From Saccharothrix algeriensis (GTDB lineage: Bacteria > Actinomycetota > Actinomycetes > Mycobacteriales > Pseudonocardiaceae), in the NCBI RefSeq assembly GCF_016907655.1, contig NZ_JAFBCL010000001.1, forward strand, positions 5,118,001 to 5,182,000: 64,000 nt of DNA, written 5' to 3'. Positions 28,990 through 37,775 of the stretch are shown piece by piece (within the stretch, counting starts at the first letter, position 1; every line of letters starts with the position of its first letter). The position numbers and the translations under genes are program-made. The notes below the pieces were generated by a model, which saw only the letters and a program-made list of their open reading frames with translations, did not search any database and was not told where the DNA came from.

Positions 28990-29587
28990 CGACCACACCC
29001 CCTCCACCGACCGACCGCGGGTCCAGGACCCCCGACACCGCGGGCGTCCTGCGCAACTTCTCCAAGCACCGGATGCGGGTCGGCCCGATGCTGCCGACCG
29101 GCATCGCCAGCTCCTCGCCGACCGCCGCGTAGCTGGGCGGCGGGTCGGCCATCAGCTTGGCCAGCAGCGCCCGGCACTGCTCGGACAGCATCCGGAACCC
29201 GTCGCGCAGCGCCTGCCGCCGCTGCGCCGACTCCATCTCCTCCGCCAGGTCCGCCACCGCGTCGACCGGGCTGGCCGGCTCGTCGTCGGACAGCGGGTCG
29301 TACGGCCGCGTGCGCTGCTGCGCCCGCAGCATCCGCAGGCACTCGTTGCGGGCGGTCGTGGCGATCCATCCGGGCAGCGCTTCGGGTTCGCGCAGCCGGC
29401 CGATCTGCTCGACCAGGCGCAGCCACACCGTCTGGTTGACGTCGGCGGCGTCCGCCGGGCGCAGCCGGTGCCGGTGGACCACGGAGAGCACCAGCGGCGT
29501 GTAGCGGTCGACGATCTCGTTCCAGGCCCGCTGGTCGCCCTGCGCCGCCGCGCCCACCAGCGCGGCGATGGGGGGTGCAGGGGTCAC
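28961..29587 (-). CDS. ECF-type RNA polymerase sigma factor
   Basis: A 208-residue sigma-70 family factor of ECF type. Region 2 is visible as RAWNEIVDRYTPLVLSVVHR and DAADVNQTVWLRLVEQI (residues ~18-63), with ALPGWIATTARNECLRMLRA after it. Region 4 is GFRMLSEQCRALLAKLMADP then SYAAVGEELAMPVGSIGPTR (residues ~130-170). The gene sits between the subtilase and the unknown overlapping gene on the same strand. It could direct transcription of this cassette, including the divergent CHAT gene. Confidence 0.92.
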   Translation of the reverse strand: MTPAPPIAALVGAAAQGDQRAWNEIVDRYTPLVLSVVHRHRLRPADAADVNQTVWLRLVEQIGRLREPEALPGWIATTARNECLRMLRAQQRTRPYDPLSDDEPASPVDAVADLAEEMESAQRRQALRDGFRMLSEQCRALLAKLMADPPPSYAAVGEELAMPVGSIGPTRIRCLEKLRRTPAVSGVLDPRSVGGGGVVGERSRVGKR

Positions 29588-29659
29588 GGCCTCTCCCGGG
29601 CTCGGGTCTCCTCGTCACTTCCACGTGCTGCGGAGGACGGACGTCGTCACCGAATACGT

Positions 29660-30865
29660 CTAGTCCACCAGGATCCCGTATCCCGGGAAGAACGGCGTCC
29701 CGGCGAGCAGCAGGTCCCGGGCGGCGAACGCGGACAGGCCGTGCGTCGTCATGGTCTCCGCGATCCGGCCGGACACGTGCGGCGCGGCGAACGACGTGCC
29801 CAGCCAGTACGCCCAGCGGTCGTAGGCGTCGACCACCGGGTCGCCCGGCAGGGCCCACCGGCCCCGCAGGTAGGTGCTGGTGCGGTTGCCCACCGCGCAC
29901 GCGTCCACCCAGTGCCCGGAGTTCGAGTAGCACGCCGGCGCCCGGCTGCCGTCCCGCTCCTGGGCGACCGCGGCGACGGCGACCACGCGCGGCAGCGCGG
30001 CGGGCCAGCTCGGGCGGTGGGTGCCCTGGTTGCCCGCCGACGCGACCACCACGGCCGTCTCGGCCAGCCGGTGCACCGCCCGGCGGACCGGCTCGGGGGC
30101 CACGTCGTCCTGGGTGAAGCAGCCCAGCGAGAGGTTGACCACCTGCACCCGCTCGTCGAACGACGACAGCGCCCGGACCAGGTCCTCCTCGGTGCCCAGC
30201 CCGGACGGGTCCAGCGCCTTCTCCGGGTCGAGCCGGGCGCCCGGCGCGGCCTGCCGGACCACGCCCGCGACGAACGTGCCGTGCCCGCCCTGCAACGCGA
30301 ACACGTCGTCGTGCGCGTAGGCGGCGTCGACCTCCTCGGACCGGGCCAGGAACGCGCCGCCGAGCCACTGCGGGTGGTCGGTCGCGGCGGTCCGCGAGAT
30401 GCCGGTGTCCACGACGCCGACGACCACGCCCTTGCCCCGGGCCTCGGAGCCCGGCGCCGGGTCCGGCAGCGGCGCGGCGACGTGCGGCGGCTGCCCCGGG
30501 TGGCCGTGCATGTTGCCGCCGTGGCCGACCACCGCGTGGTGCGGCTGGACGAACGGCACCCGTTCGCCCGGCCACTGCCGGGGGTCGCGCAGCAGGCGGA
30601 CGATGGCCGGCACGTCGTCGGGGTTGCGGGGCAGGACCAGCCGCGCCACGCCCCCGAAGTCCCGGCCGCGCTCGTTGGCGATGCCGCTGTGCGCCAGCTT
30701 CCGCGCCACCCGCTCGACGTCCTCGGGGATCGTCAGCAGCTCCCGCGCGACGAAGAGGAACTCCCGGCCGCGCTCGGGGTGCAGCCGGAGGTCCTTGTGC
30801 TCCCGGATCGACTGCTCGAACGCTCTCCGGTACAGCTCTGGGCGGTTCGACGATCCGGACACCAC
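29660..30865 (-). CDS. S8 family serine protease (subtilase), cytosolic
   Basis: A 401-residue subtilase. The catalytic triad is complete: Asp in VVGVVDTGIS (~152), His in GGHGTFVAGVV (~194) and Ser in GTSFAAPHVSG (~358), with the oxyanion Asn in SAGNQGTH. There is no signal peptide or membrane segment, so it should act inside the cell. The ~140-residue N-terminal region (FLFVARELLTIPEDVERVAR) is not a typical I9 propeptide. It heads a three-gene run with the sigma factor and unknown gene, and shares a 66-bp divergent promoter region with the CHAT gene. Confidence 0.92.
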   Translation of the reverse strand: MVSGSSNRPELYRRAFEQSIREHKDLRLHPERGREFLFVARELLTIPEDVERVARKLAHSGIANERGRDFGGVARLVLPRNPDDVPAIVRLLRDPRQWPGERVPFVQPHHAVVGHGGNMHGHPGQPPHVAAPLPDPAPGSEARGKGVVVGVVDTGISRTAATDHPQWLGGAFLARSEEVDAAYAHDDVFALQGGHGTFVAGVVRQAAPGARLDPEKALDPSGLGTEEDLVRALSSFDERVQVVNLSLGCFTQDDVAPEPVRRAVHRLAETAVVVASAGNQGTHRPSWPAALPRVVAVAAVAQERDGSRAPACYSNSGHWVDACAVGNRTSTYLRGRWALPGDPVVDAYDRWAYWLGTSFAAPHVSGRIAETMTTHGLSAFAARDLLLAGTPFFPGYGILVD

Positions 30866-30892
30866 GGCCTCACCACGACGTCGAGGGTGCGA

Positions 30893-30906
30893 AGCTTGAT
30901 CAAGCT
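30893..30906. promoter_or_regulatory. 14-bp palindrome between subtilase and CHAT genes
   Basis: AGCTTGATCAAGCT is a perfect 14-bp palindrome in the middle of the 66-bp divergent region. A TAATAT hexamer at 30923-30928, just ahead of the CHAT start, resembles a -10 box. The symmetry suggests an operator able to control both directions. Confidence 0.5.
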
Positions 30907-30931
30907 ACCACAGCGTTCCCGGTAATATGGT

Positions 30932-33550
30932 GTGTCCGTGGCCGGGGTTTCCGCCGCCGCTGCACTGGAAGCCCGGCAACGGGACCCGCACGCGGCACTG
31001 GTGATGGGCCGTTCGGCGCTGCGGGCCGCGCGGGCGGCCGGTGACGCCCCGGAGGCGTCGGTCGCCGAGCGCGCGATCGGGCTGTCGCTGCGGGAGCTGC
31101 ACGACTTCGACGGCGCGCTGCGCCACCTGCGCCGCGCGGTGCGGATCGCCGAGCGGGCCGGTTCGGGCCGGCTCGCGGCGCTGGCCCGGGTGAGCCTCGC
31201 GTTCGTGCTGTCCAACACCGGGCGGCACGCGCAGGCGCTGCGCGCGATCAACGCGGCGCTGCCGGCGCTGCGCGGCGTGGACGCCGACTACGCGCGGATG
31301 CAGCGCGGCCTGGTGCTGCACTACCTGTGCCGCTACGACGAGGCGCGGCGGGAGTACAACTGGGCGATCGAGGCCGCCCGCCGCGACGGCGACAGGTTGG
31401 GCGAGGCCCGCGCCCGCAACAACCGCGGCCTGCTCAGCGCCTACACCGGTGGCCTGCGCGCGGCCGACGAGGACTTCGACCGGGCCGCCGCGCTGTACCG
31501 GGAGCTGGACCAGGAGCTGGCCGTCGCGGACGTGCGGTGGAACGCGGGCATCTCGGCGTCGCGCGCCGGCGACGTGCCGCGCGCGCTGACCATGTTCGCC
31601 GAGGCCGAGCGCGAGTACCGGCGGCTGGAGGTGCCGCGGCCGGCGCTGCTGATCAACCGGCTGGAGCTGCTGGTGTCCGTGCCGCTGCTGGAGGAGGCGC
31701 GCGCGGCGGCCGACCGGGCGCTGGCGGAACTGGGCAAGAGCCTGGTCCTGGCGCGGTCGGAGGCGTTGTTCTACCGCGCCCGCATCGCCCTCGCGGAGGG
31801 CGACCTGGAGCTGGCCGTGCGCACGGCAGTGTTGGCGCGCAAGGGTTTTCGCCGCGAGAAGCGCGAGGTGTGGGAGGTCGGCGCGCGGCACCTGGAGCTG
31901 CGCGCGGCCTACCTCGGCGGCGACCGGTCGCGGTCGCTGTGCGCGGCGATGGCGCGGGTGGCCTCGCGGTTGGCCGAGCTGGGGTCGCGGATGGCGGCGC
32001 TGGAGGCGCGGGTGGACGCCGCGCTGATCGCCCGCGAGCTGGGCGACCGGCGGCGCGCGCTGGCCGAGCTGGCGGCGGCCGGCGCGGCGCGGCGGCGCGG
32101 CCCGGCGGCGCACCGCGTGCAGGGCTGGTACGCCGAGGCGCTGCGGCGCGACCTGGAAGGCAACCCGCGGGGCGCGCAGAGCGCGCTGCGGCGCGGGCTG
32201 GCGCTGCTGGACGAGTACCGGGTGTCGCTGGGCGCGGCGGAGCTGCGGGCGCTGAGCGGGGCGCAGGGCGAGGCGCTGGCGCTGGAGGGCCTGCGGTCGG
32301 CCGTCGCGAGCGGGCACGCGGGCCGGGTGCTGGGCTGGGTGGAGAGCTGGCGGGCCGGCGCGCTGCGGATGCGGCCCGCGCGCCCGCCGGAGGACTCGGG
32401 CCTGGCCGACGCGCTGGCCGAGCTGCGGGCGGTGACCGCGGACCTCGACTCGGCCCTGCTGGCGGGCGGGCCGACGGCGGCGCTGCGCCAGCGGCAGCTG
32501 CGCGGCGAGCAGCGGGTGCGCGAGCTGGCCAGGCGGACCAGCGGCGGGGGAGCGGTCGACCGGGTGCCCGCGGTGCGCGACCTGGCGTGGGCGCTGGCGG
32601 ACGCGGCGCTGGTGGAGTACCTGGACTTCGAGGGCGCGCTGCTGGCCGTGGTGGTGGCGGGCGGGCGCGCCTCGCTGCACCGGCTGGGCCCGGTGGCGGG
32701 CGCGGTGCGGGAGATCCGCCTGCTGCGCTTCGCCCTGCACCGCCTGGTGACGCTGCCCGCGCACGTGGCGAAGGCGGCCGTGCGGGCGGGCGCGGAGCAC
32801 GCGGCGGCCCTGCTGGACCGCCGGCTGCTGGCCCCGCTGCGCCGCCGGCTCGACGGCCGCCCGCTGGTGCTCGCCCCGACCGGCGCGCTGGGCGGCCTGC
32901 CGTGGTCGGCGCTGCCGGGCTGCCGCTGCCGCCCGGTGACGGTCGTGCCGTCGGCGACGGTGTGGCTGCGCGCGTTCTCCTCGTCCCCGGTGCCGCACGA
33001 CCGCGCCGTGCTGGCCGCCGGGCCGCGGCTGCCCGCCGCGCCCACCGAGATCACCGCCATCGCGCCGCTCGCCGGCGCCGCCTCGGTGCTGGTGGGCGCC
33101 GCGGCGACGGTGGACGCGGTGGCGTCGGCGATGGACGGCGCGCCGCTGGCCCACGTGGCGGCGCACGGCTCGTTCCGGGCGGACAACCCGCTGTTCTCGG
33201 CCCTGGAGCTGGCCGACGGGCCGCTGACGGTCTACGACCTGGAGCGCCTGCGCAGGCCGCCCGCGCGGGTCGTGCTGTCGGCGTGCGACTCGGGGCGGTC
33301 GGCGGTGCGGCCGGGCGACGAGCTGATGGGCTTCACGGCGGCGCTGCTGGGCCTGGGCACGCGGACGCTGGTCGCGCCCGTGGTGCCCGTGCCGGCGGAC
33401 GTGACCACACCGCTGATGGTCGACCTGCACCGGCGGCTGGGCCGCGGCGAGCCGCCCGCCGAGGCGTTGGCCGCCGCGCGGGAGGCGCACGTGGACGGTG
33501 GGGACGCGGCGTTCGCCGCCAGCGTCGGGTTCCTGTGCTTCGGGGCTTGA
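30932..33550 (+). CDS. TPR and CHAT domain caspase-like protease
   Basis: An 872-residue protein. Residues ~1-480 are a helical repeat array of TPR type (ALRHLRRAVRIAERAGS; ALRAINAALPALRG; YDEARREYNWAIEAAR). The C-terminal ~320 residues are a CHAT domain with the His of AHVAAHGSFRADNPLFS (~745) and Cys of VVLSACDSG (~785), so the catalytic dyad is intact. No signal peptide. GTG at 30932, or the GTG at 30938; little leader is left after the TAATAT box. CHAT proteins paired with other proteases and TPR sensors are often parts of regulated-death or conflict systems; that role is inferred. Confidence 0.9.
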   Translation: MSVAGVSAAAALEARQRDPHAALVMGRSALRAARAAGDAPEASVAERAIGLSLRELHDFDGALRHLRRAVRIAERAGSGRLAALARVSLAFVLSNTGRHAQALRAINAALPALRGVDADYARMQRGLVLHYLCRYDEARREYNWAIEAARRDGDRLGEARARNNRGLLSAYTGGLRAADEDFDRAAALYRELDQELAVADVRWNAGISASRAGDVPRALTMFAEAEREYRRLEVPRPALLINRLELLVSVPLLEEARAAADRALAELGKSLVLARSEALFYRARIALAEGDLELAVRTAVLARKGFRREKREVWEVGARHLELRAAYLGGDRSRSLCAAMARVASRLAELGSRMAALEARVDAALIARELGDRRRALAELAAAGAARRRGPAAHRVQGWYAEALRRDLEGNPRGAQSALRRGLALLDEYRVSLGAAELRALSGAQGEALALEGLRSAVASGHAGRVLGWVESWRAGALRMRPARPPEDSGLADALAELRAVTADLDSALLAGGPTAALRQRQLRGEQRVRELARRTSGGGAVDRVPAVRDLAWALADAALVEYLDFEGALLAVVVAGGRASLHRLGPVAGAVREIRLLRFALHRLVTLPAHVAKAAVRAGAEHAAALLDRRLLAPLRRRLDGRPLVLAPTGALGGLPWSALPGCRCRPVTVVPSATVWLRAFSSSPVPHDRAVLAAGPRLPAAPTEITAIAPLAGAASVLVGAAATVDAVASAMDGAPLAHVAAHGSFRADNPLFSALELADGPLTVYDLERLRRPPARVVLSACDSGRSAVRPGDELMGFTAALLGLGTRTLVAPVVPVPADVTTPLMVDLHRRLGRGEPPAEALAAAREAHVDGGDAAFAASVGFLCFGA

Positions 33551-33772
33551 GGCCCGCCGCGGGAGCCGGGGGGATCCCGCCGGCCGGTGCGCACACCGCG
33601 GTCGCGGGTCGTGCTGCCGGGCGACCGGGCGGATGCCGAGCCGACGACCGGGTTCACCGCGGCCCGGCCCGCGGGCCGGTGACGTCGGCCGGGGCTGACG
33701 GGCCGGCACGCGGAGGGGCGCACTGCCCCCGGGGGGCGGTGCGCTGCGCCTGCCGCGTGGCCGGCCGAACCG

Positions 33773-34150
33773 CTACACCTTCGTCAGGGCCTCGTCCACG
33801 GACTCGACGATGGTGAACACCGTCGCGAGGCCGGTCGCCTGGATCGGGCGCAGGACCGCCCGCCCGGCCGCGACCAGCAGCAGCGGGACACCCAGCTCGT
33901 CCGCCCGCTTGCTGCCGGTGACCAGGGCCTCCAGGCCCGCCGAACCGAGGAACCGGACCTGGAGCAGGTCGACCACCACGGCCCGCACACCCTCCGCGAG
34001 GGTGCTCTTCAGCGGTTTGGCCAGCTCGTCCGCACTGCTCGTGTCCAGTTCGCCCGACACGTGCAGCACCACCACACCGTCCGCGGGCTGGTCGACCCGG
34101 ACGGACGCGAGCGTTGCCGCGGGTTCTGGCACGCCGGTCTCCTCTCTCAT
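33773..34150 (-). CDS. STAS-domain anti-sigma factor antagonist
   Basis: A 125-residue protein of the SpoIIAA/RsbV type. The STAS core is VVVLHVSGELDTSSADEL and VVVDLLQVRFLGSAGLEAL, with the phosphorylatable Ser near residue 70 present. When unphosphorylated such proteins bind an RsbW-type kinase and free its sigma factor. Candidate kinases are at 38519, 47577 and 48132. ATG at 34150 overlaps the end of the upstream carboxylate-amine ligase by 4 bp with no separate ribosome site, so its translation depends on that gene. Confidence 0.9.
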   Translation of the reverse strand: MREETGVPEPAATLASVRVDQPADGVVVLHVSGELDTSSADELAKPLKSTLAEGVRAVVVDLLQVRFLGSAGLEALVTGSKRADELGVPLLLVAAGRAVLRPIQATGLATVFTIVESVDEALTKV

Positions 34151-35280
34151 CGCGCACCGCCCGTGCGGTGCGAGGTCCACGGTAGTCCGGGGTGGCCTTC
34201 GGCGGTGGTCGCGGCCAGCACCCGGTCGACCAGTTCCCGCGGGTCGCCCGAGTCGCCCAGCGCCCGCCGCTGCCGCGCCGCGCCGGTCCCGTGGGCGCGC
34301 AGCCACTCCAGGTGCTCCTCCACGGTCGCCAGCGCCCCGGCGTCGCGCAGCGCGTCCGCGCACCGGGCCACCAGCTCGGCGGCCACCTCCCGCGCGGGCG
34401 CCAGCCGCCCGGAGCGCGGGTCGACCGCCAGGCCGTCCAGCCCGTCCCGCGCGGCGCGCCAGTAGGCGGCGCGCAGCAGCACGTCGTCCACCCGCTCGGG
34501 CTCTTCGGCCGAGGTGGCCGCGGTGCGGGCGAAGGCCCTGACCAGCTCGGCGATGACCACGGCCTCGTGCGCGGTCTGCGGGGTGTCGGCGACCCGGACC
34601 TCGACGGTCGGCACGTGCGAGGAGGGCCGCGCGTCCCAGTAGACCATCTTGGCGTCGAGCACGACCTCGGTCTGCACCAGCGTGCCCACCAGGCGGTCGT
34701 ACTGCTCGGCGGACCCCAGGTGCGGCGGAGGCCCGCCGACCGGCCAGCGCGACCAGACGATCGAGCGCCAGCTCGCGTACCCGGTGTCCTCGCCGTCCTC
34801 GATCGGCGAGTTCGCGCTCAGCGCGAGCAGCGTCGGCAGCCACGGCCGCAGCGCGGTGGAGATCCGGACGGCCGTGTCCCGGTCGGGCACGCCGACGTGG
34901 ACGTGCATCCCGCACACGCCCTGCCCGCCGAGCATCTTGCGGTGGGTGAACTCCATCAGCCGGTAGCGGCGCTCGTCGGTCAGCGGCGACGGCCCGGCGT
35001 CGCCCAGCGGCGGGACGCCCGCCGCGAGCAGCCGGCAGCCCGCCTCCTGCGCGGCCTTGGCCAGGTGGGTGCGGCCGAGGAGGACCTGCTCGGCCAGCTC
35101 GGCGGAGGTCCGGCAGACCGGCGTGGCGAACTCGATCTGGAACGGCGTCAGCTCGCGCTGCACGTCGAACTCGGCGCCGGAGTGCCGCGCGACCTGCTCG
35201 GCCTCGGGCACCGGGCGGCGCGTCTCCGGGTCGACCAGGAAGAACTCCTGTTCCACGCCGACTGTCCACGGCTGTGTCAT
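34147..35280 (-). CDS. carboxylate-amine ligase, glutamate-cysteine ligase GCS2 (YbdK) family
   Basis: A 377-residue ATP-grasp-like ligase that joins a glutamate gamma-carboxyl (or similar) to an amine. The family start VGVEQEFFLVDPETRR, the metal/substrate segment FQIEFATPVCRTSAEL, GVCGMHVHVGVPDRD and VPTVEVRVADTP are visible. YbdK proteins have weak glutamate-cysteine ligase activity; actinobacteria make mycothiol instead of glutathione, so the true substrate is open. The ATG at 35280 starts MTQPWTVGVEQ. It is transcribed with the STAS gene and diverges from topoisomerase IB. Confidence 0.88.
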   Translation of the reverse strand: MTQPWTVGVEQEFFLVDPETRRPVPEAEQVARHSGAEFDVQRELTPFQIEFATPVCRTSAELAEQVLLGRTHLAKAAQEAGCRLLAAGVPPLGDAGPSPLTDERRYRLMEFTHRKMLGGQGVCGMHVHVGVPDRDTAVRISTALRPWLPTLLALSANSPIEDGEDTGYASWRSIVWSRWPVGGPPPHLGSAEQYDRLVGTLVQTEVVLDAKMVYWDARPSSHVPTVEVRVADTPQTAHEAVVIAELVRAFARTAATSAEEPERVDDVLLRAAYWRAARDGLDGLAVDPRSGRLAPAREVAAELVARCADALRDAGALATVEEHLEWLRAHGTGAARQRRALGDSGDPRELVDRVLAATTAEGHPGLPWTSHRTGGAR

Positions 35281-35356
35281 GGGCGTCCCATACCCGGATC
35301 GGGCGGGTTTCAACCCAGGAAGTTTCGGCCCGTGCCCACGCGGGCACCACGCGGGG

Positions 35357-36319
35357 GTGAGACTGCGGCGCAGCGACCCGAGCGGCCCCGGCTGGCGGCG
35401 TCGCCGCCGCGGGCGGGGCTTCAGCTACACCGACGCCGACGGCGCCGTGCCCGACGCCGAGGAGTTGGCGCGGATCAAGTCACTGGTCATCCCGCCCGCG
35501 TGGCGGGACGTGTGGGTGTGCCCGCACGCGAACGGCCACCTGCAGGCGGTGGGCACCGACTCGGCCGGCCGCCGCCAGTACCTCTACCACGACCGCTGGC
35601 GGCAGGAGCGCGACGAGGAGAAGCACGACCGGGTGCTCGGCCTGGCGCCGGCGCTGCCCGGGTTCCGGGCGGAGGTCGCGCGGGCGCTGCGCGGGCGCGG
35701 GCGCGGGCACGACCGGGTGGTGGCGGTGGCGCTGGCCATGCTGGACCGGGGCGTGTTCCGGGTCGGCGGGGAGTCCTACGCGGAGGACAACGGCACGCAC
35801 GGCGTCGCGACCCTGCTGTGCTCGCACGTCTCCGTGCGCGGGTCGACGGTGCACTTCTGCTACCCGGCCAAGGGCGGCATCCAGTTCACCACCAGCGTGT
35901 CCGACGCCGATCTCGCGCGTGCGGTGAAGTCGTTGCTGCGCAACCGCTCCGATGAGGACCGGCTGCTGGTGGACGACTCCAGCCGGGGCGTGACCGCGGA
36001 GGACGTCAACGAGCGCTTCAAGCAGCTCGTCGGCGAGGAGCACTCGGTGAAGGACCTGCGGACCTGGCACGCGACCGTGCTGGCCGCCGTGGCGTTCGCC
36101 GAGAGCGACCGGCCGGCGTCCAAGCGCGGGCGCAAGGGCGTGGAGGCGGCGGTGATGCGCGAGGTGTCGGAGAACCTGGGCAACACGCCAGCCGTCGCGC
36201 GCAAGTCCTATGTGGACCCTCGGGTCGTGGCCCTGTACAACAAGGGCAAGGTCCTGTCCGACACCAAGGGCGATCGGCAGACCGTCGAGAAAGCGGTGGT
36301 GGAACTGCTGGGCGGCTGA
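35357..36319 (+). CDS. DNA topoisomerase IB
   Basis: A 320-residue type IB topoisomerase of the poxvirus-like bacterial group. It relaxes supercoils through a 3'-phosphotyrosyl link. The N-terminal domain contains RIKSLVIPPAWRDVWVCP and GRRQYLYHDRWR. Catalytic-core segments include YAEDNGTHGVATLL and FHxYPAKGG-like residues, and the active tyrosine is in ARKSYVDPRV, at residue 285. The GTG at 35357 is the first reasonable start after the divergent gap to the ligase gene; the longer open frame upstream is its shadow. Only a subset of bacteria carry this enzyme. Confidence 0.92.
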   Translation: MRLRRSDPSGPGWRRRRRGRGFSYTDADGAVPDAEELARIKSLVIPPAWRDVWVCPHANGHLQAVGTDSAGRRQYLYHDRWRQERDEEKHDRVLGLAPALPGFRAEVARALRGRGRGHDRVVAVALAMLDRGVFRVGGESYAEDNGTHGVATLLCSHVSVRGSTVHFCYPAKGGIQFTTSVSDADLARAVKSLLRNRSDEDRLLVDDSSRGVTAEDVNERFKQLVGEEHSVKDLRTWHATVLAAVAFAESDRPASKRGRKGVEAAVMREVSENLGNTPAVARKSYVDPRVVALYNKGKVLSDTKGDRQTVEKAVVELLGG

Positions 36320-36403
36320 AGACCCCGTCCGTCCACTGTGGACCAACCAGTAATCTGTGCGTCCGTCCACTGCGCACAGACTAGGGTTCCGCGCCGGTCG
36401 GCC

Positions 36404-37336
36404 TCACGCGGCGAGCAGGGCTCCGACGTCCTCGCGCAGCTGCACCGCACCGCCGACGAGGGCGATGTCCGCCCCGCACGCCGCGGCCAGCAGCGGCAGC
36501 ACCTCGTCGGCCCGGCCGCCGTCGACCGACCGCGCGCCCACCAGGGCGTCGGTCAGCAGCAGCGTCTCGACCGCCTCGTTCGCCAGGGCCTCCCGCACCG
36601 CCGCCAGGCCGTGCACCGCGCGGCCGGTCAGCCCCGCCGACTCGTCCCGGAACCGCTGCGCCACCGCCCGCCGCCGGTCCTGGTTGGCCCGGCCCGCCAG
36701 GTGCAGCACCGCGCGGTCCGGCGAGCCCTCCACCTCCACGACGAGGTGGTGGTAGCGGTCGGGCAGCGCCACCCGCAGCGAGCGGCGCGTCGGCAGCGGC
36801 CCCGCGAGCACCAGCAGCGGCGCGGACAGGCGGTCCACCAGGGTGGTGGCCTCCTGCGCCACGTCGGCCAGCTCGGCGGCGCCCCACGGCCGGCCAGGCC
36901 GGCGCGCGCCCACCGAGGCGACGGCCACCGGCCGGCCGCTCGGGTCGACGCCGCGCAGCTCCGCGCCGTGCTCGTCCACCTGCACGACCACGTGCGGCAG
37001 CAGGGGCTCGGACAGGTCCACCAGCGGCAGCAGGTAGGGCAGCGGGCCGAAGCGGGCGGTGTACCCGGGCGGCGGCACGGGCAGGTAGCGGTCGACCAGC
37101 ACCCGGTCACCGGCCGCGACGAGGCCGCGCCCGGCGCGGGGCGACCGGCCGGGCGCGGGGAGGGTGGCGCGGACCGCCGACTCGACCACCGCCAGCAGCG
37201 CCGGGTCGGCGCCCGCCCCGTCGAGCTGGTCGCGGACCGCTCGCCAGCGCAGGTCCAGGTGATCGCTCACGTCGAGGTAGACCGACACGAACGGCCCATC
37301 GACCCCCACGACCTCGTGCCAGCCAGTGGTGTGCAT
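36404..37336 (-). CDS. baeRF-like (Rv2629-type) release-factor-fold protein
   Basis: A 310-residue protein resembling the bacterial archaeo-eukaryotic release factor families (Rv2629/baeRF2 type). Typical parts: the N-terminus GPFVSVYLDVSDHLDLRWRA, the middle VVVQVDEHGAELRGVDPSGR, RYHHLVVEVEG, and a C-terminal L7Ae-like segment VETLLLTDALVGARSV. Members are thought to act on stalled ribosomes or during dormancy stress. It lies at the end of a minus-strand run with a small membrane protein, a sigma factor and an anti-sigma factor, which fits a stress context. Confidence 0.8.
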   Translation of the reverse strand: MHTTGWHEVVGVDGPFVSVYLDVSDHLDLRWRAVRDQLDGAGADPALLAVVESAVRATLPAPGRSPRAGRGLVAAGDRVLVDRYLPVPPPGYTARFGPLPYLLPLVDLSEPLLPHVVVQVDEHGAELRGVDPSGRPVAVASVGARRPGRPWGAAELADVAQEATTLVDRLSAPLLVLAGPLPTRRSLRVALPDRYHHLVVEVEGSPDRAVLHLAGRANQDRRRAVAQRFRDESAGLTGRAVHGLAAVREALANEAVETLLLTDALVGARSVDGGRADEVLPLLAAACGADIALVGGAVQLREDVGALLAA

Positions 37337-37382
37337 CCCGCTCCTCCCGTCGCCCTCACCGACGGATGTACCCGGTGGCGCA

Positions 37383-37754
37383 CTAGGGCAACCGTCGCGC
37401 GCGCCGCCGGTGGGAAGCCCTCGCGCGCTGCTCGCACCACACGCAGCTCAACGCGATCGCCACGGACGTGAAGCCGATCAGCAGGTGCACCCCGTTGCCG
37501 AGCGCGCCCGCGTCCAGCGGACCGCCCGGGTCACCCCCCGCGTACGCGAACACCACGAGGAACACCACGCCCAGCAGCGTGCCGACGAAGCGGGCCGTCC
37601 GCACCCGGGACACGGCGGCCAGCACCGCCAGACCGGTGATCGAGTGCAGCAGCGCCAACGGCTCGCGGTCGGCGGCCACGTCGGCCAGCGACCACAGCAG
37701 CAGCAGCGCGCCGAGCGCCAACGTCGTGCGCTGGGGCCAGGAAAGGTTCGTCAT
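37383..37754 (-). CDS. small membrane protein, DUF4383-like
   Basis: A 123-residue protein with four hydrophobic segments: near residues 10-26 (TTLALGALLLLWSLADV), 33-48, 57-75 and 87-105. The layout LLHSITGLAVLAAVSR plus GTLLGVVFLVVFAYAGG and NGVHLLIGFTSVAIALS resembles the DUF4383 family, also seen at 43405. The C-terminus is arginine-rich. Function unknown; co-directional with the sigma factor gene 21 bp away. Confidence 0.75.
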   Translation of the reverse strand: MTNLSWPQRTTLALGALLLLWSLADVAADREPLALLHSITGLAVLAAVSRVRTARFVGTLLGVVFLVVFAYAGGDPGGPLDAGALGNGVHLLIGFTSVAIALSCVWCEQRARASHRRRARRLP

Positions 37755-37775
37755 GGCCGACTCTCCTCAAGGTCG

